Of a DNA stretch of 64,000 nt, positions 9,615-17,806 are shown in pieces (position 1 is the stretch's first letter; every line of letters begins with the position of its first letter). The notes beneath the pieces are model-generated. The model searched no databases. It saw nothing but the letters and a program-made list of their open reading frames with translations, and had not been told where the DNA came from. The position numbers and the translations under genes are program-made. The DNA comes from Streptomyces katrae (GTDB lineage: Bacteria; Actinomycetota; Actinomycetes; Streptomycetales; Streptomycetaceae): contig NZ_JNZY01000001.1 in assembly GCF_000717655.1 (NCBI RefSeq), positions 186,001-250,000 on the forward strand, written 5' to 3'.

Positions 9615-10898
9615 TCAGTGCTTCTTTCCGGCCTCGTTCGCCTTCGCGGCGATCTCCTCGAGGACGGACTTCGCGTCGCCGTTCGGTTCCACGGCGCGCC
9701 CGATGTTGCGCTTGATGGTGTCGCTGACCGTCACCCACGACGGGTCGTTCACCGGGTACAGCTGGGCTCCGCGCAAGGCGGTCAGGAAGAACTGGTCGTT
9801 GCTGTCGAGGCCGGCGCCGGAGGGGTTGCGGGAGGCCGAGACGGTCGAGGGCAGCAGGTGGTAGCGGCCCGCGAAGTCCGACAGGTTCTTGTCCTTGTAG
9901 ATGAAGTCCAGGAACTTGCCGATTTCGGCGCGCTTGCCGTTCTGCTTGAACGCCATCATCCAGTCGGCGACACCCACGGCCGGCGGGGTCTCCCCGGAGC
10001 CGAGCGTCTCCGAGACCGGCATGGTCGTGGTGCGGACGTCGATGCCCTTGGCGCGCGCCTCGTGGAGCAGCTGCGGGTAGCCGTTCAGCATGCCGACCTC
10101 GCCGCGCACGAACGCGGCGAAGGCGTCGGCGCGGTTGAGCCGGGACGGCGGGACGGGCCCGGTCAGGCCGGGGCCGACCAGGTTGTCCTTCAGCCAGCGG
10201 AAGGTCTCGATGTTCTGGTCGGAGGCCAGGTTGTAGTTGCCGGCGCTGTCGGCGTAGCCGCCGCCGTTGCTCAGCTCCCAGATCATCGCCTCGGCGTGCG
10301 CCTCCTCCGGGCCCAGGGGCAGGGCGTACGGGTACTTCACGCCCTTGTCCTTGAGCGCCTTGGCGGCGGACTTCAGGTCGGACCAGTTCTTGGGTTCGCT
10401 GACGCCGGCCTGCTTGAAGAGGCCCTGGTTGTAGAAGAGGAGCCGGCTGCTCGCCACCCAGGGCAGGCCGTAGAGGGTGCTGCCGACCGAGCCGGCTTCG
10501 GCGAGCGGCTGCAGGAAGTTCGCCTCGGCGGTCACTGTGAGGAGTTCGTCCGCGGAATAGAGCTTGTCCTGGGCCGCGAAGTCCGAGTACGAGCCCATGA
10601 GGGCCATGTCCGGCGCATTGCCGGACTTGACCATACGGGTGACCTCGCGGTCGATGTCCGCCCACGGCAGGAGCTGGACCTCGACCTTGAGGCCGGGGTT
10701 GGCGTTGGTGAAATCGGCCGTGACCTTGTCCCAGAAGGCCTTGGAACTGGTGGCCTGGCTGTCACCGTATTCCGCGGCGACCAGGCGGAGCGTGCCGCTG
10801 CCACCTGCGTCGTTGTCTGAACCGCCACATCCGGCCAGCGGGATCAGCAGACCGAGCACGACCGCGGTCGCGCCCGTGCCGAAGATTCTTCGTCGCAC
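9615..10898 (-). CDS. ABC-transporter extracellular sugar-type binding lipoprotein (orphan)
   Basis: 427 residues, family 1 solute-binding protein. The N terminus is a lipoprotein signal with lipobox LAGC (Cys24), so the mature protein is anchored to the outer face of the membrane. Family landmarks include FTNANPGLKVEVQ, DMALMGSYSDFAAQ, LYGLPWVASSRLLFYN and FVRGEVGMLNGYPQL. GTG 10898 has GAGGA upstream. No permease or ATPase genes lie on either side, so it must use a transporter encoded elsewhere or a shared MsiK-type ATPase (known in Streptomyces). The ligand is probably an oligosaccharide or sugar alcohol, but this is only by family. Confidence 0.92.
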   Translation of the reverse strand: MRRRIFGTGATAVVLGLLIPLAGCGGSDNDAGGSGTLRLVAAEYGDSQATSSKAFWDKVTADFTNANPGLKVEVQLLPWADIDREVTRMVKSGNAPDMALMGSYSDFAAQDKLYSADELLTVTAEANFLQPLAEAGSVGSTLYGLPWVASSRLLFYNQGLFKQAGVSEPKNWSDLKSAAKALKDKGVKYPYALPLGPEEAHAEAMIWELSNGGGYADSAGNYNLASDQNIETFRWLKDNLVGPGLTGPVPPSRLNRADAFAAFVRGEVGMLNGYPQLLHEARAKGIDVRTTTMPVSETLGSGETPPAVGVADWMMAFKQNGKRAEIGKFLDFIYKDKNLSDFAGRYHLLPSTVSASRNPSGAGLDSNDQFFLTALRGAQLYPVNDPSWVTVSDTIKRNIGRAVEPNGDAKSVLEEIAAKANEAGKKH

Positions 10899-11208
10899 GG
10901 GTGTATTCCTCTGAATTTCTTTTGAGTCCCGTTACTGCTTATGAGTTGCTCCGGGCCGGGGTGTCCGTCCGTGGCCCGTTGGCCGGAATTCTCTCCTGCG
11001 GAAGGGCGGTTGATTCCATTGGGTCAGAACTTGTGGTCAATGCTCCAAGTGCGGCCTTTCCGGCTGGTGTTTTCCGATATGTGATCAACAAATCGGACGC
11101 GCGTAGACATGCCGAAAGGCCCGATTCCGGCGCATTGGGCTGCGGAACGGGACGGGGGCGCGGATCAGGTCAGCGGATCGGCTCAGGGGGCGGTGTGCCC
11201 GGGACCTT
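10899..11208. other. 310-base intergenic region upstream of the binding-protein gene
   Basis: Less GC-rich than the neighbouring genes. It contains no convincing ORF. A candidate minus-strand promoter lies at 11013-11040. The right part is the 3' flank of the SUKH gene; I see no strong terminator hairpin with a T-tract there. Confidence 0.6.
11013..11040 (-). promoter_or_regulatory. Candidate promoter of the binding-protein gene
   Basis: On the minus strand TTGACC (11040-11035) and TGGAAT (11018-11013) are spaced by 16 bases, about 115 bases before the start codon. The -10 match is imperfect. Confidence 0.35.
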
Positions 11209-11826
11209 TCAGTCGGCGAACTCGCCCGCGTAGGGGTCGGGCTCGCCCGTCTCCGGGTTGCGGCCCTCCTGCCAACGGCGCTGGGCCTTGCGCCAGTGCA
11301 CGAAGCTGAGGTGCCCGCCGTCCCAGAAGGTGATGCTGACCGGACTCACGTCGAACTCGTCGGAGCAGAGCCGGTACAGGAACTCGGCCATGCCGTACGG
11401 GTAGACGGCGAAGGCGTCGGCGGTGTGCCGGCCGACCACCAGGACGGGCCAGCGGTCCGGATCGGGGTCGGTGGTGAGCCAGCAGAGGATGTCGGAGCCG
11501 CCGGTGACGCCCCAGGCGATGATCGCCTCGGGATCCACGCCGAAGGCGGCGCGGCCGCCCTCCGCCTCCCAGAGCTGGCGGGCGTTGTCGGTCTCCTCGG
11601 CCATCTCGGCGGGGTCCCACTGGAGGCCGGGCTTGGGGAGGGGGAGGAGGATGCTGGCCTCGCCGTTGATGGAGCCGGCGCCGAAGCGGCCCATAAAGGC
11701 GATGAAATCGGCCGGAAACCGGGTGTGCCACGTGGCCTCGGCGGCCGGCCAGTCGATGTCCTCGTCGGCGCCGTGCGTCGCCGGCATGATCTGCTCCAGC
11801 GCCTTGATCCGCGCGTTCTCCGTCAT
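11209..11826 (-). CDS. SUKH (SMI1/KNR4) family protein
   Basis: 205 residues with the SUKH-superfamily pattern: an N-terminal WPAAEATWHTRFPADFIAFM, GSINGEASILLP, then a Trp-rich hydrophobic core (IIAWGVTGGSDILCWLT and WPVLVVGRHT) and a conserved YPYGMAEFLYRL. SUKH proteins often act as immunity proteins against nuclease or deaminase toxins, but solitary members like this one are common in Streptomyces and have no toxin beside them, so an immunity role is not shown. AGGGGAG precedes ATG 11826. Confidence 0.87.
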   Translation of the reverse strand: MTENARIKALEQIMPATHGADEDIDWPAAEATWHTRFPADFIAFMGRFGAGSINGEASILLPLPKPGLQWDPAEMAEETDNARQLWEAEGGRAAFGVDPEAIIAWGVTGGSDILCWLTTDPDPDRWPVLVVGRHTADAFAVYPYGMAEFLYRLCSDEFDVSPVSITFWDGGHLSFVHWRKAQRRWQEGRNPETGEPDPYAGEFAD

Positions 11827-11885
11827 GCCGCTCCCCTGAGACCCCAGCTCAACCGCCCCAACCTACCGCCGGGGGCGCGCGGGGC

Positions 11886-12263
11886 CTAGCGGCGGTTGAG
11901 ACGGTCCGGGCCGGCCGGACCCTCGATGTGGAGCTGGGAGCCGATCTGTAGGCCCCAGGCGGCCATGGCGCCGGCCTCGGCCTCCAGAACGTGCCGGGAG
12001 CGGAGCCGGGGGAGCCCGAGCCGGCCGGGGGGCATGGTGGTCAGGGCGATGACGCGCAGGCGGCGGTCGAGGTACGCCACGTCGATCGCGAACCGCATCC
12101 GGAACGTGTGCACGCTCCCGGCGGGGGTGAGGAGCAGGGCGGCGCCGGGTATGCCGTCGCGGCCGAGGAGGCCGCGGGTGCGGGCCCGGTAGGAGGCCGC
12201 GATCTCCAGGGGCACCGGGTCCCGGTCCGGCCCGAGGCGGAGCAGGCCGTGGCTGGTGGTCAT
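11886..12263 (-). CDS. DUF192 family protein
   Basis: 125 residues, the whole length of DUF192. Typical strings are SYRARTRGLLGRDGIPG, the core VHTFRMRFAIDVAYLD, and the ending HVLEAEAGAMAAWGLQIG. Some members are secreted or periplasmic with a signal; this one has none. Molecular function is unsettled. It lies divergent from a prepilin-peptidase gene, 62 bases apart, an adjacency seen with type IV pilus/Flp loci, where DUF192 genes are frequent neighbours. Confidence 0.92.
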   Translation of the reverse strand: MTTSHGLLRLGPDRDPVPLEIAASYRARTRGLLGRDGIPGAALLLTPAGSVHTFRMRFAIDVAYLDRRLRVIALTTMPPGRLGLPRLRSRHVLEAEAGAMAAWGLQIGSQLHIEGPAGPDRLNRR

Positions 12264-12325
12264 GCCGGCCAGGGTAGGGCCCCCGGGCCCATGCGGGTGG
12301 GGGCGTCTGCGCCTACCGTCGGCGG

Positions 12326-13621
12326 ATGGGCCTGTTCGCGATCACCGCCGCCGCAGTGGCCTACGGCGTGGCTGCGGGTCTGATGCTGCCGCGGGCCGCG
12401 TATCGCCTGTCGGTCGAGCCGGACGAGCCGTGGCGGGACCGCTGCCCCGAGGGCCACCCGATCCGCGGCTGGCTGGGCCTGCCCCGCTGCCACCCCGCTG
12501 CGCGGGCTTCGTCGCGTGCACCGAGCCGCTGCGGAGGGCGCCGCCACCAGACCCTCGGGCCTCCGGCGGGGCCGGACGGAGCCACCGGCACGGACGCCGG
12601 GCGCGCCGCCTCTGCCGGGGGCCGGCCCCCTGACTCCCGCGCCTCGAACGCCGGCGGGGCCGGAGGGTGCGGCGGGGCCGCATCGTGCCCCGAGGCGACA
12701 GGCGTGCACGGGCTCCGCCCGGCACCCCTGCGGGCCGAGTTGCCCGGAGGGCGGCTTCGGCCTCGCCCGGCACCTTGGCGGGCCGGGTGGCCCGGAGGGC
12801 GACTCCAGCCCCGTCGGCGTTCGAGGCGCGGGTCCGGGCGGAGCCCGGGGAACGGAGGAAGGTCGGGGCGGGGAGACGGCGCAGCGCAGCGGGAGCCCGG
12901 GCCGGCCGGGGCGGCCGGTCAGGGGGCTCGCCCCGGGCAGCGGGAGCCGGGGCTCCCGGGTCGGGGCACGGCCGACGGCACCGCCCGGCGGGAGCCGGGG
13001 CTGCCTGGGCGAGGTGGTCAGCCGGATCGCGCTGCGCAGCCGCAGGCGGATCCCGCGCCGGCAAGGCGGTCGCACCGGTATGGGCCGTCCGTTGCGTGGA
13101 GCGGTGGCCTGGCCGGGGTGGTGTGCGGCGTGGTGGGGGGAGCCGTCGGGGGGCGGCCCGAAGGGGTGGTGTTCGTCGGGGTGGTGCCCGTGCTGCTCCT
13201 GCTGGCCCTGGTGGATCTGGGCGTGCAGCGGCTGCCCGACCTGCTCACCCTGCCCCTGGCCGGTGCCACCGCCGCCGGGCTCGGGGGAGCCGCACTGCTG
13301 CCCGGCGCCGGTGGGAACTGGCGCGGCGCGCTGCTCGGTGGCGCCGCGCTCGCAGGGGCGTACCTCCTGCTGTTCCTGATCAACCCCGCCGGCATGGGCT
13401 TCGGCGACGTCAAGCTGGCGCTCGCGCTCGGGGTCATCCTTGGGTGGTACGGCTGGGGGGTATGGGCCGTCGGGGCGTTTCTCGGGTTCCTCTACGGCGC
13501 CCTGTACGGGCTGGCCCTTGTGCTGCGGGGCCCCGGAGGCCGCCGGACGGCGTTTCCGTTCGGCCCCTTCATGGCCGCCGGAGCCCTCACCGGAGTGCTG
13601 CTGGGTGGTTTCGGAGCGTAA
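12326..13621 (+). CDS. Prepilin peptidase (A24), internally expanded by repeat DNA
   Basis: 431 residues in one frame. The N terminus (1-55) has a membrane span and a Cys-containing segment (DRCPEGH, LPRCHPA) as in actinobacterial A24 peptidases. The C-terminal half (about 253-431) has the multi-span protease core with both catalytic aspartates: VDLGVQRLPDLLTLP and GMGFGDVKLALALG. Such enzymes cleave and may methylate type IV or Flp-type prepilins at the membrane. Residues about 56-250 are a Pro/Arg/Gly-rich stretch with no membrane segments, encoded by repeat-rich DNA (12500-13080); normal relatives join the two parts by a short loop. The insertion keeps the frame. Activity may be kept if the loop is tolerated. 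Confidence 0.88.
   Translation: MGLFAITAAAVAYGVAAGLMLPRAAYRLSVEPDEPWRDRCPEGHPIRGWLGLPRCHPAARASSRAPSRCGGRRHQTLGPPAGPDGATGTDAGRAASAGGRPPDSRASNAGGAGGCGGAASCPEATGVHGLRPAPLRAELPGGRLRPRPAPWRAGWPGGRLQPRRRSRRGSGRSPGNGGRSGRGDGAAQREPGPAGAAGQGARPGQREPGLPGRGTADGTARREPGLPGRGGQPDRAAQPQADPAPARRSHRYGPSVAWSGGLAGVVCGVVGGAVGGRPEGVVFVGVVPVLLLLALVDLGVQRLPDLLTLPLAGATAAGLGGAALLPGAGGNWRGALLGGAALAGAYLLLFLINPAGMGFGDVKLALALGVILGWYGWGVWAVGAFLGFLYGALYGLALVLRGPGGRRTAFPFGPFMAAGALTGVLLGGFGA
12641..12827. repeat. Inverted repeat element inside the prepilin peptidase gene
   Basis: GCCTCGAACGCCGGCGGGGC (12641-12660) and its reverse complement at 12808-12827 match over 20 bases with one mismatch, 147 bases apart. This resembles from memory a repeat that is frequent in Streptomyces intergenic DNA (core TTGAGGCGCGGG then a CCGGGCGGAGCCCGGG-type palindrome, here at 12822-12848). 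Finding it within a coding frame is unusual. Confidence 0.7.
12716..12811 (+). repeat. Two tandem 48-bp units within the prepilin peptidase gene
   Basis: Copies at 12716-12763 and 12764-12811 both begin CGCCCGGCACC and share the block CCCGGAGGGCG. The period is 16 codons, giving the protein repeats APLRAELPGGRLRPRP and APWRAGWPGGRLQPRR. Confidence 0.8.
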
Positions 13622-13681
13622 TCATCTTGCGCCGATGCACGCATCACGCTTTACGAAGGGTTATGGTGGAACCCCCCCCTC

Positions 13682-13721
13682 GGGCCGGTCCGTATCCCCC
13701 CCACGGACCGGCCCGTTTTTT
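13682..13721 (+). terminator. Rho-independent terminator of the prepilin peptidase gene
   Basis: GGGCCGGTCCGT (13682-13693) pairs with ACGGACCGGCCC (13703-13714); G and TTTTTT follow. It lies between convergent genes. Confidence 0.93.
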
Positions 13722-13752
13722 GTTTCCCCTGCGGGCCGAGTAAAAGCGCAGG

Positions 13753-14790
13753 TCAGCCGCGTTGGGCCCAGATGTTGGTGCCGGGGGTGGACACCGCGAA
13801 GGAGTCGATCTCCTTCAGCTCCTCCTCCGAGAGCGGCGCACCGCCCAGAGCCGCCACGTTCTGCTCCAGTTGCGACACGCTCGAAGCGCCGATCAGCGCC
13901 GAGGTCATCCGCTCGTCCCGGAGCACCCAGTTCAGCGCCAGCTGCGCCAGCGACTGCCCGCGGCGGGCCGCGATCTCGTTCAGGCCGGCCAGGCGGCGGA
14001 CCACGTCCTGCGACAGCAGGTCCGGGTTCAGGGACTTGCCCGCGGCGGCCCGCGAGTCCTCCGGGATGCCCTTCAGGTACTTGCCGGTCAGCAGCCCCTG
14101 CGCGAGCGGCGCGAAGGAGATGCAGCCCATGCCGGCCTCCTCCAGGGTGTCCAGCAGGCCGTCCTCCTCCGTCCAGCGGTTGATCATGGAGTACGAGGGC
14201 TGGTGGATGAGGGGGCGGACACCCATCTCGCGGAGGATGCGCGCGGCCTCGGCCGTCTGCTCGGCCGTGTACGAGGACACGCCCACGTACAGCGCCTTGC
14301 CCTGCTGGACCGCGGACGCGAGCGCGCCCATGGTCTCCTCCAGCGGGGTCTCCGGGTCGAAGCGGTGCGAGTAGAAGATGTCGACGTAGTCCACGCCCAT
14401 CCGCTTCAGCGAGGCGTCGAGCGAGCTCATCAGGTACTTCCGGCTGCCCCACTCGCCGTACGGCCCCTCGTGCATGAAGTAGCCGGCCTTGGTGGAGAGG
14501 ATGAGCTGGTCGCGGTAGGACGCGAAGTCCTGCGCGAAGATCTTGCCGAAGTTCAGCTCGGCCGAGCCCGGGGGCGGGCCGTAGTTGTTCGCCAGGTCGA
14601 AGTGGGTGACGCCGAGGTCGAAGGCCCGGCGCAGGATCGCCCGCTGGGACTCGAGGGACTTGTCGTCACCGAAGTTGTGCCAGAGGCCGAGGGAGATGGC
14701 GGGGAGCTTGAGGCCGCTGTGGCCCGTGCGCCGGTACTGCATGGAGTCGTAGCGTGAGGGCTCTGCCCGATAGGGATTGTTATCAGTCAC
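13753..14790 (-). CDS. mgrA: Aldo/keto reductase, L-glyceraldehyde 3-phosphate reductase (YghZ) type
   Basis: 345 residues, the length of the YghZ/AKR14 group, which reduces methylglyoxal and L-glyceraldehyde 3-phosphate with NADPH. Catalytic tetrad segments are visible: HFDLANNYGPPPGSAE (Asp and Tyr), ILSTKAGYFM (Lys) and DIFYSHRFDPETPLEE (His). The C-terminal NADPH-binding segment SALIGASSVSQLEQNV is typical. GTG 14790 is chosen because GGGAGG stands upstream; an ATG 16 codons later is possible. The symbol follows common annotation of this group and is not proof of the physiological substrate. It is divergent from the cis-prenyl transferase gene. Confidence 0.9.
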   Translation of the reverse strand: MTDNNPYRAEPSRYDSMQYRRTGHSGLKLPAISLGLWHNFGDDKSLESQRAILRRAFDLGVTHFDLANNYGPPPGSAELNFGKIFAQDFASYRDQLILSTKAGYFMHEGPYGEWGSRKYLMSSLDASLKRMGVDYVDIFYSHRFDPETPLEETMGALASAVQQGKALYVGVSSYTAEQTAEAARILREMGVRPLIHQPSYSMINRWTEEDGLLDTLEEAGMGCISFAPLAQGLLTGKYLKGIPEDSRAAAGKSLNPDLLSQDVVRRLAGLNEIAARRGQSLAQLALNWVLRDERMTSALIGASSVSQLEQNVAALGGAPLSEEELKEIDSFAVSTPGTNIWAQRG

Positions 14791-14919
14791 GTTGTCCTCC
14801 CTATCACGGACTTGTGACAGACCGAGTTGGGTACCCGATCCCGCCGCGCAGTAATGTGGCGGCCTCGGGGGAAGGACCGCATTTCGCACGGGGGCATTGC
14901 ACGGAGGGGCTGGAAGATC

Positions 14920-15681
14920 GTGAAGCTGCGCGACCTGGTGTACAGGCTCTACGCACGCCGGGTGGAAGGCCGCCTCGACCATGACGCGTCGCCCAAGCAC
15001 ATCGGCGTGATCCTGGACGGGAACCGGCGCTGGGCGAAGGCGTCCGGAGGTACGACGGAGCAGGGCCACCAGGCGGGGGCCGACAAGATCTCCGAGATGC
15101 TGGGCTGGTGCACCGAGACCGACGTCGAGGTCGTCACCCTGTGGATGCTGTCCACGGACAACCTGGACCGGCCGGAGGTCGAGCTCCGCCCGTTGCTCAA
15201 CATCATCGAGAACACGGTCCGGGGACTGGCCGCGGACGGCCGCTGGCGCGTCCACCACGTCGGCAACCTCGACATCCTGCCCGCGCAGACGCAGTCGGTG
15301 CTGAAGGAGGCCGAGCAGGCCACCCACGACATCGACGGGATACTCGTCAACGTCGCCGTCGGCTACGGCGGCCGCCAGGAGATCGCCGACGCGGTCCGCT
15401 CCCTGCTGCTCGAGCACGCGGAGAAGGGCACCTCGTTCGAGGAGCTCGCCGAGATCCTCGACATCGACCACATCGCCGAGCACCTCTACACGCGCGGCCA
15501 GCCCGACCCGGACCTGGTCATCCGCACCAGCGGCGAGCAGCGGCTCTCCGGGTTCATGCTGTGGCAGAGCGCGCACTCCGAGTACTACTTCTGCGAGGTG
15601 TTCTGGCCGGCCTTCCGCAAGGTCGACTTCCTGCGGGCGCTGCGCGACTACGCCGCCCGCCACCGCCGCTACGGCGCCTGA
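14920..15681 (+). CDS. uppS: Cis-prenyl transferase (isoprenyl diphosphate synthase, UppS family)
   Basis: 253 residues. The family signature HIGVILDGNRRWAK contains the catalytic Asp of DGN near residue 29; further conserved segments are TLWMLSTDNLDRP and the C-terminal DLVIRTSGEQRLSGFMLWQ with the conserved Arg residues and FCEVFWPAFRKVDF. It condenses isopentenyl diphosphate onto an allylic primer in cis to make the polyprenyl diphosphate carrier for cell-wall synthesis. Streptomyces usually have two such genes and product chain length cannot be read from sequence. GTG 14920 is preferred (GGAGGGG about ten bases upstream). Confidence 0.93.
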   Translation: MKLRDLVYRLYARRVEGRLDHDASPKHIGVILDGNRRWAKASGGTTEQGHQAGADKISEMLGWCTETDVEVVTLWMLSTDNLDRPEVELRPLLNIIENTVRGLAADGRWRVHHVGNLDILPAQTQSVLKEAEQATHDIDGILVNVAVGYGGRQEIADAVRSLLLEHAEKGTSFEELAEILDIDHIAEHLYTRGQPDPDLVIRTSGEQRLSGFMLWQSAHSEYYFCEVFWPAFRKVDFLRALRDYAARHRRYGA

Positions 15682-16065
15682 CGCCCCCTCGGCACGGCAC
15701 TTTTCGGAACCTCTCGCGGCGCGCCCCGGACCTCCGGCGGCGCGCCGTCGCCGTATTCCGGGGGGTCCCCCCGGCCCAGGCCGTCCTTCCTGCAAGGCCT
15801 TCACCAGGGATTCACCGAGCGTCCGTCATATGCCATGGCATGGCCGGGCCTGATCGGGGAATATCCCTTTCAGGTCGATGCCCGATCCACGGGTGTCGAG
15901 TCTCAGCGGACGGCATGGGGTCGTCCGCCCGGGAGGCCCTTTGCGCCAGGACGCACGTGCGGTTCGCACGGACGAATGGGAGGGCCGGAAATCGGCCCCG
16001 GCATGGGTGCCGATGACCGGTCCGGTCTTCATGGCCCGACCTCTTCCGAGGGGGTACGTCCTTCC
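15682..16065. other. 384-base gap between uppS and phoH
   Basis: No convincing gene. At 15719-15746 a GC-only hairpin (GGCGCGCC arms plus inner CCGG pairs, no T-tract) may end uppS transcription. A 12-bp palindrome ATGCCATGGCAT lies at 15830-15841 and a small GGGA-ATA-TCCC hairpin at about 15857-15867. The remainder is presumably promoter and leader of the PhoH gene. An in-frame extension of the PhoH frame runs back to about 15835 but its residue content does not look like the family. Confidence 0.6.
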
Positions 16066-17382
16066 GTGGTGACCAGCACAAAGCGCCGCCTGCCCGACAG
16101 GCGGACCTACGTCCTCGACACCAGCGTCCTGCTGGCAGACCCCAACGCGATCAAGCGGTTCGACGAGCACGAGGTCGTGCTCCCGATCGTGGTGATCACC
16201 GAGCTGGAGGCAAAGAGGCACCATCCCGAACTCGGCTACTTCGCCCGTCAGGCCCTGCGCCTGCTCGACGACTTCCGGGTTCGCTACGGTCGCCTCGACG
16301 CCCCCATCCCGCTGGGCGATCTGGGCGGCAGCCTTCGTGTCGAGCTCAACCACTCCGACCCCGGTGTCCTGCCGGCCGGCTTCCGGTTGGGGGACAACGA
16401 CTCGCGGATCCTCGCGGTCGCCCGCAATCTCCAGGCCGAGGGCTACGACGTCACGGTCGTCTCGAAGGATCTCCCGCTGCGCATCAAGGCCTCCTCCGTG
16501 GGGCTGCTCGCCGAGGAGTACCGGGCGGAGCTCGCGATCACCGACGCCGGCTGGACCGGCATGAGTGAGCTCGCGCTGTCCGGGGAGCAGGTCGACCTGC
16601 TCTACTCCGAGGAGCGGCTGTACGTACCGGAGGCCGCCGAACTGCCCGTGCACACCGGGCTGGTCCTCCAGTCCGAGCGCGGCAAGGCCCTGGGCCGGGT
16701 CACCGCGGACGGCAACGTCCGGCTCGTACGGGGCGACCGCGAGGCCTTCGGGCTGCACGGCCGCAGCGCCGAGCAGCGCATCGCCCTCGACCTGCTGCTC
16801 GACCCGGAGATCGGGATCCTCTCCATGGGCGGCCGGGCCGGCACCGGAAAGTCGGCGCTGGCGCTGTGCGCGGGCCTGGAGGCGGTGCTCGAGCGGAGGC
16901 AGCATCAGAAGGTGATGGTCTTCCGGCCGCTGTACGCGGTGGGCGGCCAGGACCTCGGCTACCTGCCCGGGGACGCGTCCGAGAAGATGAGCCCCTGGGC
17001 GCAGGCGGTCTTCGACACCCTCTCGGCGGTGGCCGGGCGCGAGGTCATCGAGGAGGTGCTGAACCGGGGGATGCTGGAGGTCCTGCCGCTCACGCACATC
17101 CGCGGCCGCTCGCTGCACGACGCCTTCGTGATCGTGGACGAGGCGCAGTCGCTGGAGCGGAACGTCCTGCTGACCGTTCTGTCCCGAATCGGAGCGAATT
17201 CGAGGGTTGTTCTGACCCACGACGTCGCCCAGCGGGACAACCTGCGGGTCGGCCGGTACGACGGAGTGGTGGCTGTCGTTGAGAAGCTGAAGGGGCATCC
17301 CCTCTTCGCGCACGTCACGCTCACCCGCTCCGAGCGCTCCCCGATCGCCGCGCTGGTCACCGAGATGCTCGAGTCCCTGTAG
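16066..17382 (+). CDS. PIN domain-PhoH ATPase fusion (PhoH2-like)
   Basis: 438 residues. Residues 12-150 are a PIN nuclease domain with acidic sites in [38 protein letters not shown] and [12 protein letters not shown]. Residues about 230-438 are a PhoH ATPase with Walker [10 protein letters not shown] (about 253-261), [13 protein letters not shown], and Walker [12 protein letters not shown]. The architecture is that of PhoH2 proteins, reported as sequence-specific RNA helicase/RNases in mycobacteria. GTG 16066 was chosen since GAGGGGG is upstream and orthologues begin near VTSTKRR. Not in an operon. It is a core Streptomyces gene. Confidence 0.94.
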   Translation: MVTSTKRRLPDRRTYVLDTSVLLADPNAIKRFDEHEVVLPIVVITELEAKRHHPELGYFARQALRLLDDFRVRYGRLDAPIPLGDLGGSLRVELNHSDPGVLPAGFRLGDNDSRILAVARNLQAEGYDVTVVSKDLPLRIKASSVGLLAEEYRAELAITDAGWTGMSELALSGEQVDLLYSEERLYVPEAAELPVHTGLVLQSERGKALGRVTADGNVRLVRGDREAFGLHGRSAEQRIALDLLLDPEIGILSMGGRAGTGKSALALCAGLEAVLERRQHQKVMVFRPLYAVGGQDLGYLPGDASEKMSPWAQAVFDTLSAVAGREVIEEVLNRGMLEVLPLTHIRGRSLHDAFVIVDEAQSLERNVLLTVLSRIGANSRVVLTHDVAQRDNLRVGRYDGVVAVVEKLKGHPLFAHVTLTRSERSPIAALVTEMLESL

Positions 17383-17806
17383 GAGCGAAGGGGGTAAAAC
17401 CCCCATAGCGGGAAAGTGAGTTGGCGCCGCCCGGCAAAGGCCCGAGAGCCTAGCCGGGCGGCGTCGTGCTGCACAGCCCTTTGGGCAAACCAACGGCAAC
17501 ATCCCAGGTGTGACCTTTCCCACGCAACGGATAATTGCCTTGCGGTGTCGGGGTCCGGCAGAGTCTGTTTTCCGTCAGGCCCCGCATACGGCACACCTGT
17601 ATCTCCCGTTACTACGACGGGAGGTGCAAGCAGCACCACAACTCCACAGTCGTTCGCCGTATGCCGCCCGAGCACCACGCGGCAGCCCCCGCAAGGGAGT
17701 TGCCCACGGGCCCGCGCCTCCAGTGATCGCAGCACCACGGAGGCCAGTGTCGAGGGGCACTATTGCGCCCGCCCGGTCACTGCGGACGCTGCTGGAAGGA
17801 CACCGT
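17383..17806. other. 424-base gap with hairpins: phoH terminator and transglycosylase leader
   Basis: GCCGCCCGGC (17426-17435) pairs with GCCGGGCGGC (17453-17462) downstream of phoH and is the likely terminator, without T-tract. From 17463 on lies a long leader for the secreted transglycosylase with a second strong hairpin at 17594-17625. Long leaders before cell-wall lytic genes in Streptomyces can carry riboswitches (c-di-AMP type), but I could not match that consensus here. Confidence 0.6.
17594..17626 (+). promoter_or_regulatory. Stem-loop in the leader of the transglycosylase gene
   Basis: CTCCCGT (17603-17609) pairs with ACGGGAG (17617-17623) around a 7-base loop, and the stem can extend with CACCT upstream and AGGTG downstream if GTAT bulges. 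It lies about 180 bases before the start codon. Regulatory role is inferred. Confidence 0.45.

Noticed and set aside
10899-11208. Small ORF in the gap upstream of the binding-protein gene (plus strand from about 10901)
   Set aside because: No ribosome site, atypical codon use and no recognisable domain; better explained as promoter region.
11209-11826. Toxin/immunity locus based on the SUKH protein
   Set aside because: No polymorphic toxin or secretion gene is adjacent; solitary SUKH genes are common in Streptomyces.
15835-16065. N-terminal extension of the PhoH protein
   Set aside because: The frame is open but its residues are not family-like; a start at GTG 16066 with a ribosome site and family-like N terminus is better.
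17463-17806. c-di-AMP (ydaO-type) riboswitch before the transglycosylase
   Set aside because: Expected conserved blocks could not be found by eye; only hairpins are reported.
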